Of a stretch of DNA of 64,000 nt, positions 11,072-22,380 are shown piece after piece. The stretch is from NCBI GenBank assembly GCA_017979445.1, contig CM030715.1:15381602-15445601 (forward strand), read 5' to 3'. Origin of the DNA: Akebia trifoliata (taxonomy: Eukaryota; Streptophyta; Magnoliopsida; Ranunculales; Lardizabalaceae). The notes beneath the pieces were generated by a model. It saw nothing but the letters and a program-made list of their open reading frames with translations, made no database searches and was not told the origin of the DNA. The first letter of the stretch is position 1. Every line of letters begins with the position of its first letter. Both the position numbers and the translations under genes were made by a program.

Positions 11072-12680
11072 TGTAAGCACCCCATTTTTGCATTCGCCTA
11101 ATTAATCAACTCGTAAATCCGATCGCAATGGTTCCCAATGATTAATGTTTATTCCAATGCTTTATTTGTTACTAGATGTGTTTCAAAAATGTGGATGAGG
11201 TATCCCAAACTAATAAAACCTTAGAAACCACGCTACGCTAGGAAAATATAACCTCAAAAATGTAGAAATCATCATCTTGCTGACAAAAAGAAGCTTTACG
11301 ATAAAAATCACTAAAAAATGATCAAATTACCAAAATACCCCTAACATCAAAACATCCCTAGAGCCTAAAGTATGCTTAGGAAACCCTTTCAAACACATAA
11401 AATAACAAATTGAAATCAAATAAACTATTTTACCAATTTTCACAAAATTTGACAAAATTAAGAAAATGCCCCTCATAAAATTCATGATCATTTCGCACAA
11501 ATAATTTCATAAATGGCACAAACTAATATTCCCATTGAATTCCTTATGAAAAATCGATTTCAAAACATCCTGGAACATTAAAAAATGACTTAAAACACAA
11601 AAAGTCCTCTTCGATGACAAAACAGTAATTTTACAATTTTAATAATTAAAAATTTTGAATTAAAATATTAATTAATGTAAAATGAAATTCTAATTAAAAT
11701 TAATTTTTTTTAAGTCAATCAAGTAAGACTTAGGTCAAAACCCTAAAATAAAGTCAATCAAGTAAGACTTAAGTCAAAATCCTAAATTCTAGTCAATGAA
11801 GTGAGACTTAAGTCAAAACCCTAATCAATCTAATAAGACCAAAGTCAAAATCCTAATAGAATTCTAATTAAACAAAAAAATTATATAAAATAATTCTAAT
11901 TAAATTCTAAAACTATATAAAAGAAACCTAATTAAACTATAAAACTATCTAATGTAATTCTAATTAAATACTAACTCTATTTTAAAATAATTCCAATTAA
12001 ATATTAACTCTATCTAAAATAATTATAATTAAATACTAACTTTATCTAAAAAGCACTTTAAAAAATCTATAAATAAGGGTCCCTAGAACCTATTTTATTA
12101 TCAAAAAATAAACCCTAAGAAAAGTAGGTCAAAAAGCTTCCCTAACTTCCCATAAACCCTAATTTTGAAATCCCAACTCCTTACCTAACATTCATACCCC
12201 AACTTTAGCTCAAAAAACACCTAGAAACCCTTCAAAAGTACATAGAAATCCATAAATAAATCAAAAATATTCAGATCTAAGAAGGAGGTACTTCATCTTG
12301 GAGGTCTGAAGCGAATCCGGTGATAGAACGAAGTGAGGAGTACTATACGAGGAGCTATTTTATTAGATCTGAGAGAACAAAATCGTAGCGTTGCAAAGGT
12401 AAATATTTTTATTTATTATTATTATTATTATTTAGGTCTTTTTAGCAATGTAATTATTTTTGAGAATTAATAGAGACTAACGTTTGCCAAGCGGGGTTGG
12501 TGCTTAACACCTTCCAACCCCGTAATGTAATTCCTGGACTCCGTATTTTTTAGTAGATTAGTTGTTTGTTTATCCGTTTCGAGTCAATATTCGATTCCCA
12601 GATCGTAATAACTAGGTGGCGACTCCCAAATCTCAAAGTCAAAATTGGATTCCATACCCCATTGATCGAGAGCGCTTTCA
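11072..12680 (+). repeat. 5' LTR of nested Tat element
   Basis: Starts TGTAAGCACCCC and ends ctttCA, 1609 bp. A TATA-like ctataaataaggg at 12068-12080 marks the probable promoter. The last 200 bases carry the Tat-type gtgcttaacaccttcc block and the actaggtggcgactccc block. Similar to 19191-20752 and 6248-7840. Confidence 0.9.
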
Positions 12681-12681
12681 G

Positions 12682-12699
12682 TAGCGACTCCGCTGGGGA
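12682..12699 (+). other. Primer binding site, tRNA-Arg type
   Basis: TAGCGACTCCGCTGGGGA begins two bases after the LTR. It differs at one base from TGGCGACTCCGCTGGGGA, the site typical of Tat/Ogre elements and attributed to tRNA-Arg priming. Confidence 0.8.
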
Positions 12700-12933
12700 T
12701 TATTAAGGATCAGACTTGAAAAATCCAAGTATGGGAGCATTGCTAGGATGACCTAATTTTTTTTTATAAAATAGTTCGATTTATTTTATTTATTTATTTA
12801 TTTATTTTTGTGACTTGATTGTAGATGATTTTGGGTATTGTATTTTTGTTTTTCTAATTTAATTAAGGGTCATTTTTTTATGACTCCTAAATAATGAAAG
12901 ATTCAAATTGACATATAAAAATGATGGAATGAT
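12700..12933 (+). other. Leader with TTTA microsatellite
   Basis: Non-coding leader between primer site and repeat array; a (TTTA)n tract lies at about 12780-12810. Alignable in reverse complement with 6100-6240. Confidence 0.5.
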
Positions 12934-13893
12934 GAAGGTTGGGATAACAATGTTAAAACGTTTTTACAGAACATTCTAGTGAGAATTAAGTCTGGGCACC
13001 TATTAATAAAATGTAGATCTCATTGAGTAGATTAATTTAGAACCTGAATTCACTCAATTTCGTTATCGGGACCCTTGGATATCATCGATGCAAGTTTGGA
13101 TTAATTTGTAAATCTGAAATTGTTGCTGAATGAAGGTTGGGACAGTAATGTTAAAATATTTTTATAAAACATTCTAGTGAGAACTAAGTCTGGGCACCTT
13201 TAATAAAACATAGATCTCATCGAGTAGATTAATTTAGAATTTGAATTCACTCAATTTCGTTATCGAAAGCCTTGGATATCATCGATACACGTTTGGATTA
13301 ATCTATAAATCTGGAATTGTTGCTGAATGAAGGTTGGGACAACAATGTTAAAACGTTTTTACAAAACATTCTAGTGAGAATTAAATCTGAACACCTACTA
13401 ATATAACATAGATCTCATCGAGTAGATTAATTTAGAATCTAAATTCACTCAATTTCGTTATCGGGAGCCTTGGATATCATCGATGTAAGTTCAGGATTAA
13501 TCTGTAAATTTGGAATTGTTGATGAATGAAGGTTGGGGCAGCAATGTTAAAACGTTTTTACAGAATATTCTAATGAGAATTAAGTCTGGACACTATTAAT
13601 AAAATGTAGATCTCATTGAGTAGATTAATTTAGAACCTAAATTCACTCAATTTCATTATCGGGAGCCTTGGATATTATTAATGCAAGTTTGGATTAATCT
13701 GTAAATCTGGAATTGTTGCTAAAAGAAGGTTGGTACAAAAATGTTAAAACTTTTTTACAGAACATTCTAGTCAGAATTAGGTCTGGGCACCTATTAATAA
13801 AACGTAGATCCCATTGAGTAGATTAATTTAGAACCTGAATTCACTCGATTTCGTTATTGGGAACATTAGATATCATCGATGTAAGTTCGGATT
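12934..13893 (+). repeat. 197-bp tandem repeat array, about 4.9 copies
   Basis: Units starting gaaggttggg or a close variant begin at 12934, 13132, 13329, 13528 and 13725, spaced 197-199 bases. Each runs through gttaaaacgtttttacagaa, a cattctagtgagaatta stretch, an atagatctcat motif and a gatatcatcgatg motif. The array is in the 5' leader and absent from the left copy, which has the DUF573 fragment at this place. Confidence 0.9.
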
Positions 13894-14330
13894 GTATTTT
13901 CCTAATTCATAGAAAATCCGAATTTATCTAGTGTTAGCATAGTTAATGTTCCTGATTTATTTTGTGAGAGTGAGCTCATTTGGCACTAGGATCTTTCTCT
14001 TTGATTTTCTTTTGAGATGTGTTTCTAATTTTTTTTTATAATTAAAAAAAAAGGGTTCATCGCTCCTCATCTCAACAATTATCATTCTATCATCAATGTA
14101 ATATCTATTGGAATCTCGATTTATTTTGAATCACCCAAAAGTGATCATTGATTGGACCATAAAATTATAGAAATTATGCCTATTGCAATGTTTGGATCTG
14201 ATCAAGTTTTTTATGTCATATTCATTGATTGATTTGTCATTTATATACATGAAATGTGCATTGAACCATATAGATATATTTTTAATCTTTCTCGATCAAT
14301 GTATACATTTTACTTATATTGGTTTAATTG
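13894..14330 (+). other. Leader between repeat array and conserved block
   Basis: No gene seen. AT-rich, with a short poly-A run near 14050. Confidence 0.4.
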
Positions 14331-15130
14331 GACACATGGGCCCATTTATTTGGAAAAGGCCCCGGGCACACCCCACCCTGTTTTGCACACACCATTAGCA
14401 CGTTTACTGCTATGCACGCTTGCACGTCCCATATAGTCAATGTGGCATTATTGCGTGGCCCGATCTTTTCGGAGATGCGACGTCATTCATGAAAACCACA
14501 ACTCTAATCACGTACCTTCCGGTATATCAAACTAGGGCATTACTACCGTCTGATCAGGTGACTCTGAAAGATATATATCAATGCACCCATGCTGGAGCGA
14601 CCTGAACCTTTGACCTATTGTGAGCCACACAGTTACATGTCCCGATTGCCAACGTAGTACTAGTACATGGTCGATCCCCTCGTGGGATGCCAAACCATTT
14701 ATGAAATCTACAATTCTTGACTCGTACCCATAGGTATATCAATGATACTATAAGTACATCAACTGCACTTCTTGGTTAAAACCAGTGCCTAAGCGAGATC
14801 CTGCTTCGATGTACTACAGTACTAAGAGGATAGACTACGTCTATTATAGAAAAGAGGTAATTTAATAGTGCCTTTGCTCAAGCATCGCGCGCCACCTCTG
14901 ATCTAGGGATTAAATTGGCTACTTTTAATTTTAGAGAAGTGGGTTGAAGTTTTAGATTGTCACCTATACGGTATATCAAACCAAGTCACCACGTATCGTC
15001 TTATTGAGTACGATCGAGAGGTATATAAGTGTACTTAGGAAAGGGTGGCCAAATAAGATTGCATTGCACATAGTAAGCTTAGAGTCTAGAAACCTCCCCT
15101 GTAAGTCACGACTCAAACTTATCGTGGGTG
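14331..15130 (+). other. Conserved Tat leader block
   Basis: Matches 3400-4130 in reverse complement. It starts near ggcccatttat, contains the ggccccgggcacaccccacc core at 14356, gcacgcttgcacgtccca near 14415, ggagatgcgacgtcattc near 14471, and the palindromic-looking gcctaagcgagatc...cgcgccacctctg part at 14788-14910. Open frames of 60-70 codons across it are not conserved between copies, so I treat it as non-coding. Confidence 0.6.
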
Positions 15131-16360
15131 TTCCTGGGTTGTTTATTGAATGGGACCTTATGAATGATGAATGTATGTGAATGATGAGATCAGAATGTCT
15201 GGTTGTCCTCAAGGATTAAAGTTTTTTGTTTTACATTAAAATGGGTGTACCGACCCAATAAAGAATCCATTTTTTGCAATAATTCATAATGACCCAGTCC
15301 ATCTCATCCAACAATCATGATGGGCCAGGCCATTTAAATCAAAATAGAAATCAAAGTCTTTTCTAATTCGAGTTTCAACCCATCTTTAAAAAAAATGTTT
15401 TCCAAAAGGAAAGTGTTTTATAGAAAAAGTGTTCTAAAAAAAAATATATTTTTCAAAAGAAAATTGTTTCCGAAAGAAAAGGAAAGGAAGAAAAAAATTA
15501 TCTATTTTTGCATGAAAATTTTTTGAAATATGTTTTTTACCAAAAATTTATTTTTTTCATTTATCGAGGAAAATTATCAAAATATGTTTTTCTAAAAGGA
15601 AAATGATTGCAAAAAATAATCAGATTTGTGAAAATTATTATTTAATAAAAATATTATTTTTCAATAATTTTCAAGAGTGCAATAAAATTATTTTCCTTCT
15701 GAATAATCATTAAATGGATGAATTGTTTAATGGATTGGTGCACAGAATTCAATAAAATCTAAGGATTCATTAAAATGTTATCGATGGGGGTAACACTAAA
15801 ACTGGTTAAATTCACCTTCAATGAGGTTTAAGGGTTATCATTGTACCTAAGCTCAATCGTCTATTGTCTATTTAGGGTTGTAAGTCCGATCAGTTAGAAC
15901 AAACGTCAATACCAAGTTAACAGTTAGAAATAACCTCATAATTTCTCAATATTGCCCAATTGTTCCCTGAAGATCATCGTGCCTCAATTCTGTTGGTTGT
16001 AGGCAATGTCTCAGTCCTCAGTCCTAATCAAGCCCGTTGTGGGTAGTTGTCTTGAGTTTTCATGAGTTATTTGAGTTATCTCGAGTCTAATTTTTTAATG
16101 TCATGTTTTCTTTAGATCGAGTCTACTCTTTTTCTATTGAGTCAAGCTAATTTGTCAAGTCTATAGACGTGTTTGTCACCCCATCTGAATTTGATTGGAT
16201 TAAAGAAAATTTTAATACCTCGAGCACATTAACGAATTAACTACTAATCTGGCTTTAAGGATATATTTTTCCCCTGAACAAGAAGATAAGGGTCGGGCTC
16301 AACAACTTTCAATCAGAAAGCAAAGGTTATTGAGCCTTAGAACAAAAAATAATTTTCAAG
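15131..16360 (+). other. Non-coding interior of nested Tat element
   Basis: A/T-rich with dense aaaa-gaaa and ttttcaaaa runs at 15380-15640. Partially alignable with 2346-3400. No gene. Confidence 0.5.
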
Positions 16361-17200
16361 AAATTCAGATAGAAATTATCCTATTCCCAGAGGAACACGA
16401 GTGGATAATGAATTTACTCAGAAATTTCAAAAGACTTGTTCGTGTAATCATTTGAGGGTATGTTAGGTACAAGCTTGAGTGTTGTTCAACACGGAATAGA
16501 TACTCGCCTATATCGATGGAATCAAAGAAGATGTTAGAAAATATATTAGTGCTATCCCCACTACATCTCAAGTTGAAAAGTTCATTTAAGTATATGTTAT
16601 CAGTCAATATGGGGATACCTTTTGAGCTGATATTTGATAATGGGTCTTATTTTAAAGCTTAGGTCATTACTCCGTGTTCAAAGTTCAGGATTAGACATCA
16701 CAAATCATCTCCCCACGTTCTCAGACTAATGGAAAGGTTGAAACAGTTAATAAAAAAATCTCAAGATAATCATCAGGAAAATGTATCAATCGCACCAGGA
16801 TCCGTCAAAGAAGTTACCATTCACACTGTGGGCTTATCATTCTTCCATTGGAGTTATTCCCTACTCTCTATTATATGATATGGAAGCAGAGTTAACAGTT
16901 GAAATGAAAATCCTGTATCTCAAAGTCTTGATAGAAAGTCAATTGTTAGAAACAAACTAGATTCGTCAGCAGTATGAAGAAGAAAACATGATCAAAGAAA
17001 AACAACTTAAAAGTTCTGTACCAAATGTAAACTTATCAGAGAAGAATCACTCATACGTTTGACAAGAAAATCAAAGTTCGCCACTTACAAGTCAATGATT
17101 CAACCGTCTGACTTTAAGATCATGATATAATTAAACTACCAGAGTCAACCAATCTTAACCAGATCAAGCGGTACTACATGTAAGGAGGTCATCTTTAGTC
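16360..17200 (+). pseudogene. Fused RT-start / integrase-end pol remnant
   Basis: Translation from about 16365 gives FPEEHEWIMNLLRNFKRLVR (pre-RT segment), then after a stop and about 80 codons ELIFDNGSYFKA, NGKVETVNKK, IPYSLLYDMEAELTVEMKIL and IESQLLETN, which are the end of the integrase core and its C-terminal part. The catalytic RT, RNase H and first half of integrase are missing. The junction is collinear with the left copy at 1440-2345. A purine-rich tail from 16960 codes for lysine/glutamate-rich residues as in Tat integrases. Confidence 0.75.
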
Positions 17201-18540
17201 GAATCAATTTTCCTACTACCTAGTTCATTATCTCCTTTCTCAGTCCTTTGTAGCTTTTAAAAAAAATACATTTTTCTTTCTCAGCCCGATCACCTAACCT
17301 AAGGGAGGAAAAAATTCGAACTACGTTTTGGTCTGATCCCAAAAATCTGGGGTACGTAGGCAACCTGAAAAGTTAATTCAGGCCTGACCACATCAAAATA
17401 AAATATATATATACCCAGTCGACAAGAAAAAATATCACACAAGGGGCATTCGGGTTTTTGAGCTTCAAAATTCCTTTCTTTTATACCCAGTCCTGAGCTT
17501 ACTCATGAAAGTCCTCTCAAGTACCGTGAGAAAAGTTAAGGAAGGTAGTAAAGCATGATCAGACAATAACTTCAAAAGTTCAGAAGGGAAGAAAAAGAAA
17601 AGAAATGAAGTCTGCTAAGTTGAAAACTCGACAAAGGCAACTTAGGCACAATTAAGGCAAGCTCGCAAGGTTGAAAATCCGAAAGGATGACTTTGACAAC
17701 AATCAGAGCAAAGAAAAAAAGAAGAAAAGAAAGCTCGCTAGACTGAAAACCTGAAAAAACAATCTAGGCAAAAGCTAGAGCATGCTCGCTAGTTTGAAAA
17801 CCTGAAAGAGCAATTTAGGCAAAAGTTATAACAACAAAGAAAAACAAAAGAAAATCTCAGGAAGTTCGAGCCGAGACATTTGAAATCAGAATAATCAAGT
17901 TCAACACTTAGCTTAAACCAGATAGAGACTCAGAAGCCACAAGTATCTTGTCTACGATTGATCTGAAAATTTTTGCTTCCCCAAGTGAACCACGGGGGAG
18001 AAGGGTGAATTCTATAATGAGTCTCAAAAGAAAATATTTTGTTCTTTTGAGCCTTACTCAAAATCTTCAATAAAATTAATTAAAAGTTAGATCTTTATTG
18101 CGCTTATGGTAATCAAATATTTCAAGCCTTCATACAAGGGGCATTTTCTTTTTCCTCTAAATATATTGTTTCCCCCTTATACTAGGGGTATTTTTTTAAA
18201 TTTTGCATGATGTATTCAATTATCTCCAATGCATGTTTATTGTCAAACTAAGGGCATTTTATTTTTGAGCAATGTTAATCCTAAAGGACAAAAGAAATCC
18301 CAAACTTAAGGTTACCCTCTTGATAACAATTTTCCAAAAATCCTTGAGGTTCAAAAGAAATAAAAACTTAAGTTTTAAATTCATAAAACTTTTGGGAAAA
18401 ATTTTGAAGTTCAGACAAAAGCATTTCTGATCTCATATTTCATTTTGCTTAAAAAAATAGTTTAGTACTCTTTTGCCTTGAGTAGGTAGAGTAGAGCTCC
18501 TAGATCCATTCATTTTAGAATTGTCCATCCTTTCTCAAAT
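17201..18540 (+). repeat. 3' untranslated region with diverged repeats
   Basis: Begins near cctaacctaagggagg (17293) and the ggtacgtaggcaacctg block (17351), both conserved in the two minus-strand relatives. Positions 17590-17830 hold four diverged units around a gttgaaaacctgaaaa-type core with aggcaaaagctagagca. No open frame of note. Confidence 0.6.
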
Positions 18541-18544
18541 TATG

Positions 18545-18870
18545 TTGCCACCGAGGGTTTTCTTGGATTATGCTCAGCCAGTTGTCGCTGAGGGTTTGCT
18601 CAGATTAAACTCAGCCAGTTACCACCGAGGGTTTGCTCGGATTATGCTCAGCTAGTTACCACCGAGGGTTTGCTCGGATTATGCTCAACCAAATGCCGTC
18701 GAGGGTTCGCTCGGATTATGCTCAGCCAGGTGTCGCCAAGGGTTTGCTCCGATTATGCTCAGCCAATTACCGTCGAGGGCTTTTTCAAATTATGCTTAGC
18801 CAGTTACCGCCGAGGGTTTGCTCGGATTATGCTCAACCAGTTTCCGCCGAGATTTTCTCAGATTTTACTC
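18545..18870 (+). repeat. 37-bp minisatellite
   Basis: About 8.5 copies of a 37-base unit with core cgagggtttgctcggattat then gctcagccagttaccgc. Because 37 is not a multiple of three, one pass through three copies gives all frames, producing two open frames of more than 80 codons that are artefacts. Located between the 3' region and the 3' LTR. Confidence 0.9.
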
Positions 18871-19190
18871 AAATTTTACTTAGTTTCACTTAAATCCTCT
18901 GAGATTTATCTCAGATTTTAAATGCACATACTTGCACATTTGTTTCATTAGGCAAGGACAATTCTCTAAAATTCAAGGATCTGACACCGTTAGTGAGAGT
19001 TCACACTCAAGGACTTGACAACTTCTTAGTTCGAAGAGAGTTTTACCCTCAAGGATCAAAACGTCCTGACAAATTGCTAAATCAAGTTGCAAAATGAACT
19101 GTCACTAGCTTTGGCATTTGGATTTCGCACTATCTACCAAAATAGATTTGCTATCTAGTCTCCTTCAACACTCTGCCAAAGAGGGGTATC
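18871..19190 (+). other. End of 3' region with purine tract
   Basis: Non-coding. A purine-rich aaagagggg at 19178-19186 lies just before the 3' LTR and is the likely plus-strand priming tract. Confidence 0.5.
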
Positions 19191-20752
19191 AGTAGACACC
19201 CCATTTTTACATTCGCCTGATTAATTAACTCGTTAACCCAATCACAACGGTTCCCAATGATGGATGTTTATACCAATGCTTTATTTGTTACTAGATGTGT
19301 TTTAAAAATTTGGATGAGGTGTCTGAAACTAACAAAATCTTAGAAATCATGCTACGCTAAGAAAATATAATCCAAAAAACGTAGAAATCATCATCTTGTC
19401 GACAAAAAGAAGTTTTACAATAAAAATATTAAAAAATAATCAAATTACCAAAATATCCCTAACATCAAAATATCCATAAAGCCTACAGTACGCTTAGGAA
19501 AATCCTTTTAAACACATAAAACAATAAATTGAAACCAAATAAACCATTTTGCCAATTTTCACAAAATTCGATAAAATTACTAAAATGCTCCTAATAAAGT
19601 TCATGACCATTTTGCACAAAAAATTTTATAAATGACACAAACCAATATTCCCATTGAATTTCTTACGAAAAATCGATTCTAAAATATCCTGGTACATTAA
19701 AAAATGACTTAAAACACAAAAAGTCCTCTTCAATGGCAAAACGGTAATTTTACAATTTTAATAATTAAAATTTTCGAAATAAAAATATTAATTAATGTAA
19801 AGTGAAATCCTAATTAAAATTAAATTTTTTTAAGTCAATCAAGTAAGACTTAGGTCAAAATCCTAAAATAAAGTAAATCAAGTAAGACTTAAGTCAATCA
19901 AGTGAGACTTAAGTCAAAACCTGAATCAATCTAATAAGATCAAAGTCAAAACCCTAATAGAATTCTAATTAAACTTAAAAATTATTTAAAAGAATTCTAA
20001 TTAAACTCTAAAACTATCTAAAAGAAATCTAATTAAAATATAAAACTATCTAATGTAATTCTAATTAAACACTAATTCTATCTAAAGTAATTATAATTAA
20101 ACACTAACTCTATCTATAAAAAAAACTTTGAAAAATTTATAAATAAGGGTCCCTACAACCTATTTTCGTATAAAAAAATAAACCCTAAGAAAAGTAGGTC
20201 AAAAAGCTTCCCTAACTTCCCATAAACCCTAATTTTGAAGTCCCAACTCTTTACCTAACATCCATACCCCATCTTTAGCTCAAAAAACACCTAGAAACCG
20301 TTAAAAAATACCTAGAAAATCATAAATAAATAAAAAATATTTAGATCTAAGAAGGAAGTACTTTGTCTTGGAGGTCTGAAGCGAATCCGGTGATAGAATG
20401 AAGCGAGGAGTACTACAGGAAGAGCTGTTATATCAGATCCGAGGGAATAAAACCGTTGTGTTGCAAAGGTAAATATTTTTATTTATTTATTATTATTATT
20501 ATTTAGGTCTTTTTAGCAATGTAGTCGTTTTTGGGAATTAGTAGAGATCGGCGTTTGCCGGACGAGGTTGGTGCCTAATACCTTCCAACCCCGTAATGTG
20601 ATCCATGTACTCAGTATTTTTTAGTAGATTAGTTGTTTGTTTATCCATTTTGAGTCAATGTTCGGTTCTTAGACCGTAATAACTAGGTGGCGACTCCCAA
20701 ACCTCAAAGTCAAAAGCAGATCCGCACACCCCGCGGATCGAGGGCACTTTCA
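19191..20752 (+). repeat. 3' LTR of nested Tat element
   Basis: Starts agTAGACACCCC (first base changed from T) and ends ctttCA, 1562 bp. TATA-like tataaataagggt near 20139. Same terminal blocks as the 5' LTR. Confidence 0.88.
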
Positions 20753-20757
20753 ATATC
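20753..20757. repeat. Target site duplication ATATC (right)
   Basis: Identical to 11067-11071 and immediately next to the LTR end. Confidence 0.9.
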
Positions 20758-21361
20758 GACCAATAAAAACCTTTATCAATTCGTGCCAAGTTCTTATACA
20801 ATATGAGTGCATTGGCATAAGCCATCGTAAGGCAGGTCTTGTGAGAGTTCTTTGAAAGAGTTGAGCCATCTGTTCCTCACTCAGTCCGTGAGATTGCAAG
20901 ATGCCGACATATACTTTCAACTGAGTCCTTGGGTATTCAATCCTGTTAAACTTATCCATGTCTAGCATTGTGAATTTCTCTAGTAGACAAATAATAGGGA
21001 ATAATGTCATTGCTCCTAATCTAAGGGCAAGATCGTCGGGGTCCTTAATATTCTTCAAAGTAGTTTCAACCTGAGTTACTCGATGGGCTAAGATAGGATT
21101 AATGGTCATTGATCAACTTCTTAGTCTTCGATAAGGTCAAACATAGCTTGAGGTTTTATAGCTTTATTATTTTTTTTCATTCTTCAAGCCTTCAATTTGC
21201 GTTTGAACAAAAGTAAAAATTTGTGCTTGAAAGGATTCTAAAATTTGACGAAGTGTTGCTTCGTCCATGGTATTTGTTTCTTTTTGTGGCAAGGGCTGAC
21301 TACTTGGACTTGATGAAGGTACTCTAGCAAGACGACGCTTTAAAGACACCCAAAGTAGCAC
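20758..21361 (-). pseudogene. H1 gag, N-terminal part
   Basis: The minus-strand frame from 21361 starts with a serine/proline-rich lead and ATLRQILESFQAQIFTFVQT; a second frame, 21109-20753, reads a core gag segment ending ALRWLMPMHSYCIRTWHELI then KVFIGRY. The capsid pattern (AL-W...L......TW-EL-K-F---Y) is that of Tat gag. The frame is cut exactly at the nested LTR and resumes at 11066. A frame break near 21120-21170 separates the two parts. Confidence 0.8.
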
Positions 21362-22362
21362 AAATGGTAGTTTAAAACTTATAGGATCAATTATTACTTG
21401 ATTGGAATAAAATATGATTAATCATTGATTATGAAAGTTTGACTCTTAACAACATGATTAAAAATTTAATAAAAATTAGCCTAGGTCTGATGACAAATAT
21501 CAAATCCAAATGCACTATAAGTCTACAGTGACCACAAGGGTAAGAAAAATTAGTCACGGGTCTACCCCTTATTGGGGTTGGTTAGACAAATTAGTTTGAC
21601 CATAGGGTCGAATCTTATTGGTTCGAATTAGGTCAAATCTTTGAACCTAAAACCAATTGGTCTAATTAGTTTAGAATTGGCCGGTTAGATCCATTTGCCA
21701 ATTGGTCCAACTGGTTTAATTGGTTTACAATGAACTTTATATTTTTTTACCAATTAAGTTTATTGGGTCGGATCGGTATTGTAAGTTTAATTTAAATGGT
21801 TTAGACCGATCTGCCCACTTACTATTTAGTTAGATTAAATAAAGCAATCAAAAAGCACTCATGGTTGATTTAAGTCGTGGCCTAGTGGGGCCGCACTTAA
21901 GTTCAAGTTTCTAAGTTCGCTATATGATTGAGACTTGGTTAGGACAAAGCTTAGGTCACTTCAACCCGAAGCACCGATATATAATCCTAATTTTACTTGG
22001 CCGAGTAGTACGTGGTACTCTCGGGTTGTAGCGCTCACGGGTGTCCCTCATGTCCTGAAGGACCAAGTTAGCTTTGATCTTGCTATAGGATTTATAAGGA
22101 CATGTCTTGATGCAAATATGAATATGCATGCTCATGAGTATGTGCAAAGGGACAAAATGCGCCCGGGGCATTTATAAGTCATATGATCCAATCATGAAAT
22201 CAAATACAATAAGTAATCAATCATCCACATCCAATCATGTACTCATAGAAAAAATAACAAAATCTAACTTAATTTAAGAATCACTTTGATTCAATTGGGT
22301 TGACTTGAATGGAAAAGTCAACCTAGAGATAGTTTAGGATCGGGTCAAGTTTGACTCTAAAA
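21362..22362 (-). other. H1 5' leader
   Basis: No gene. Contains repeated aattggtc / tggtttaattggt phrases (21590-21760) and a gcccggggcatttata core (22161-22176) shared with the conserved leader blocks of the other Tat copies. Confidence 0.5.
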
Positions 22363-22380
22363 TCCCCAGCAAAGTTGTTA
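22363..22380 (-). other. H1 primer binding site, decayed
   Basis: The minus strand reads TAACAACTTTGCTGGGGA. Against TGGCGACTCCGCTGGGGA all five differences are G-to-A or C-to-T, as expected from cytosine deamination. Confidence 0.65.

Larger units (their letters stand above)
11072..20752 (+). mobile_element. Complete non-autonomous Tat-like LTR retrotransposon
   Basis: This 9.68-kb unit has two LTRs (11072-12680 and 19191-20752), a tRNA-Arg-type primer site, a purine tract and a 5-bp duplication. The 6.5-kb interior holds a 197-bp repeat array, a conserved leader block, a fused RT-start/integrase-end scrap, a 3' region and a 37-bp minisatellite. No gag, protease or RT core is present, so movement needed proteins from other Tat elements. 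The LTRs differ at roughly one base in eight over the stretch I compared (11281-11460 against 19399-19580), mostly transitions, so the insertion is old. Confidence 0.9.

Noticed and set aside
6000..12700. Possible large palindrome or inverted segmental duplication centred between the LTRs at 6248-7840 and 11072-12680
   Set aside because: The sequence between and beyond them is H1, and the right element has its own perfect target duplication, so two independent insertions in opposite orientation explain the symmetry.
14183..14605. Overlapping frames of 60-71 codons in the conserved leader block
   Set aside because: The matching block at 3400-4130 does not keep the same frames, so conservation is not at protein level.
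18633..18921. Two overlapping frames of more than 80 codons that look like a repeat protein
   Set aside because: They arise from a 37-bp minisatellite read in shifting frames; no conserved start or neighbour supports a gene.
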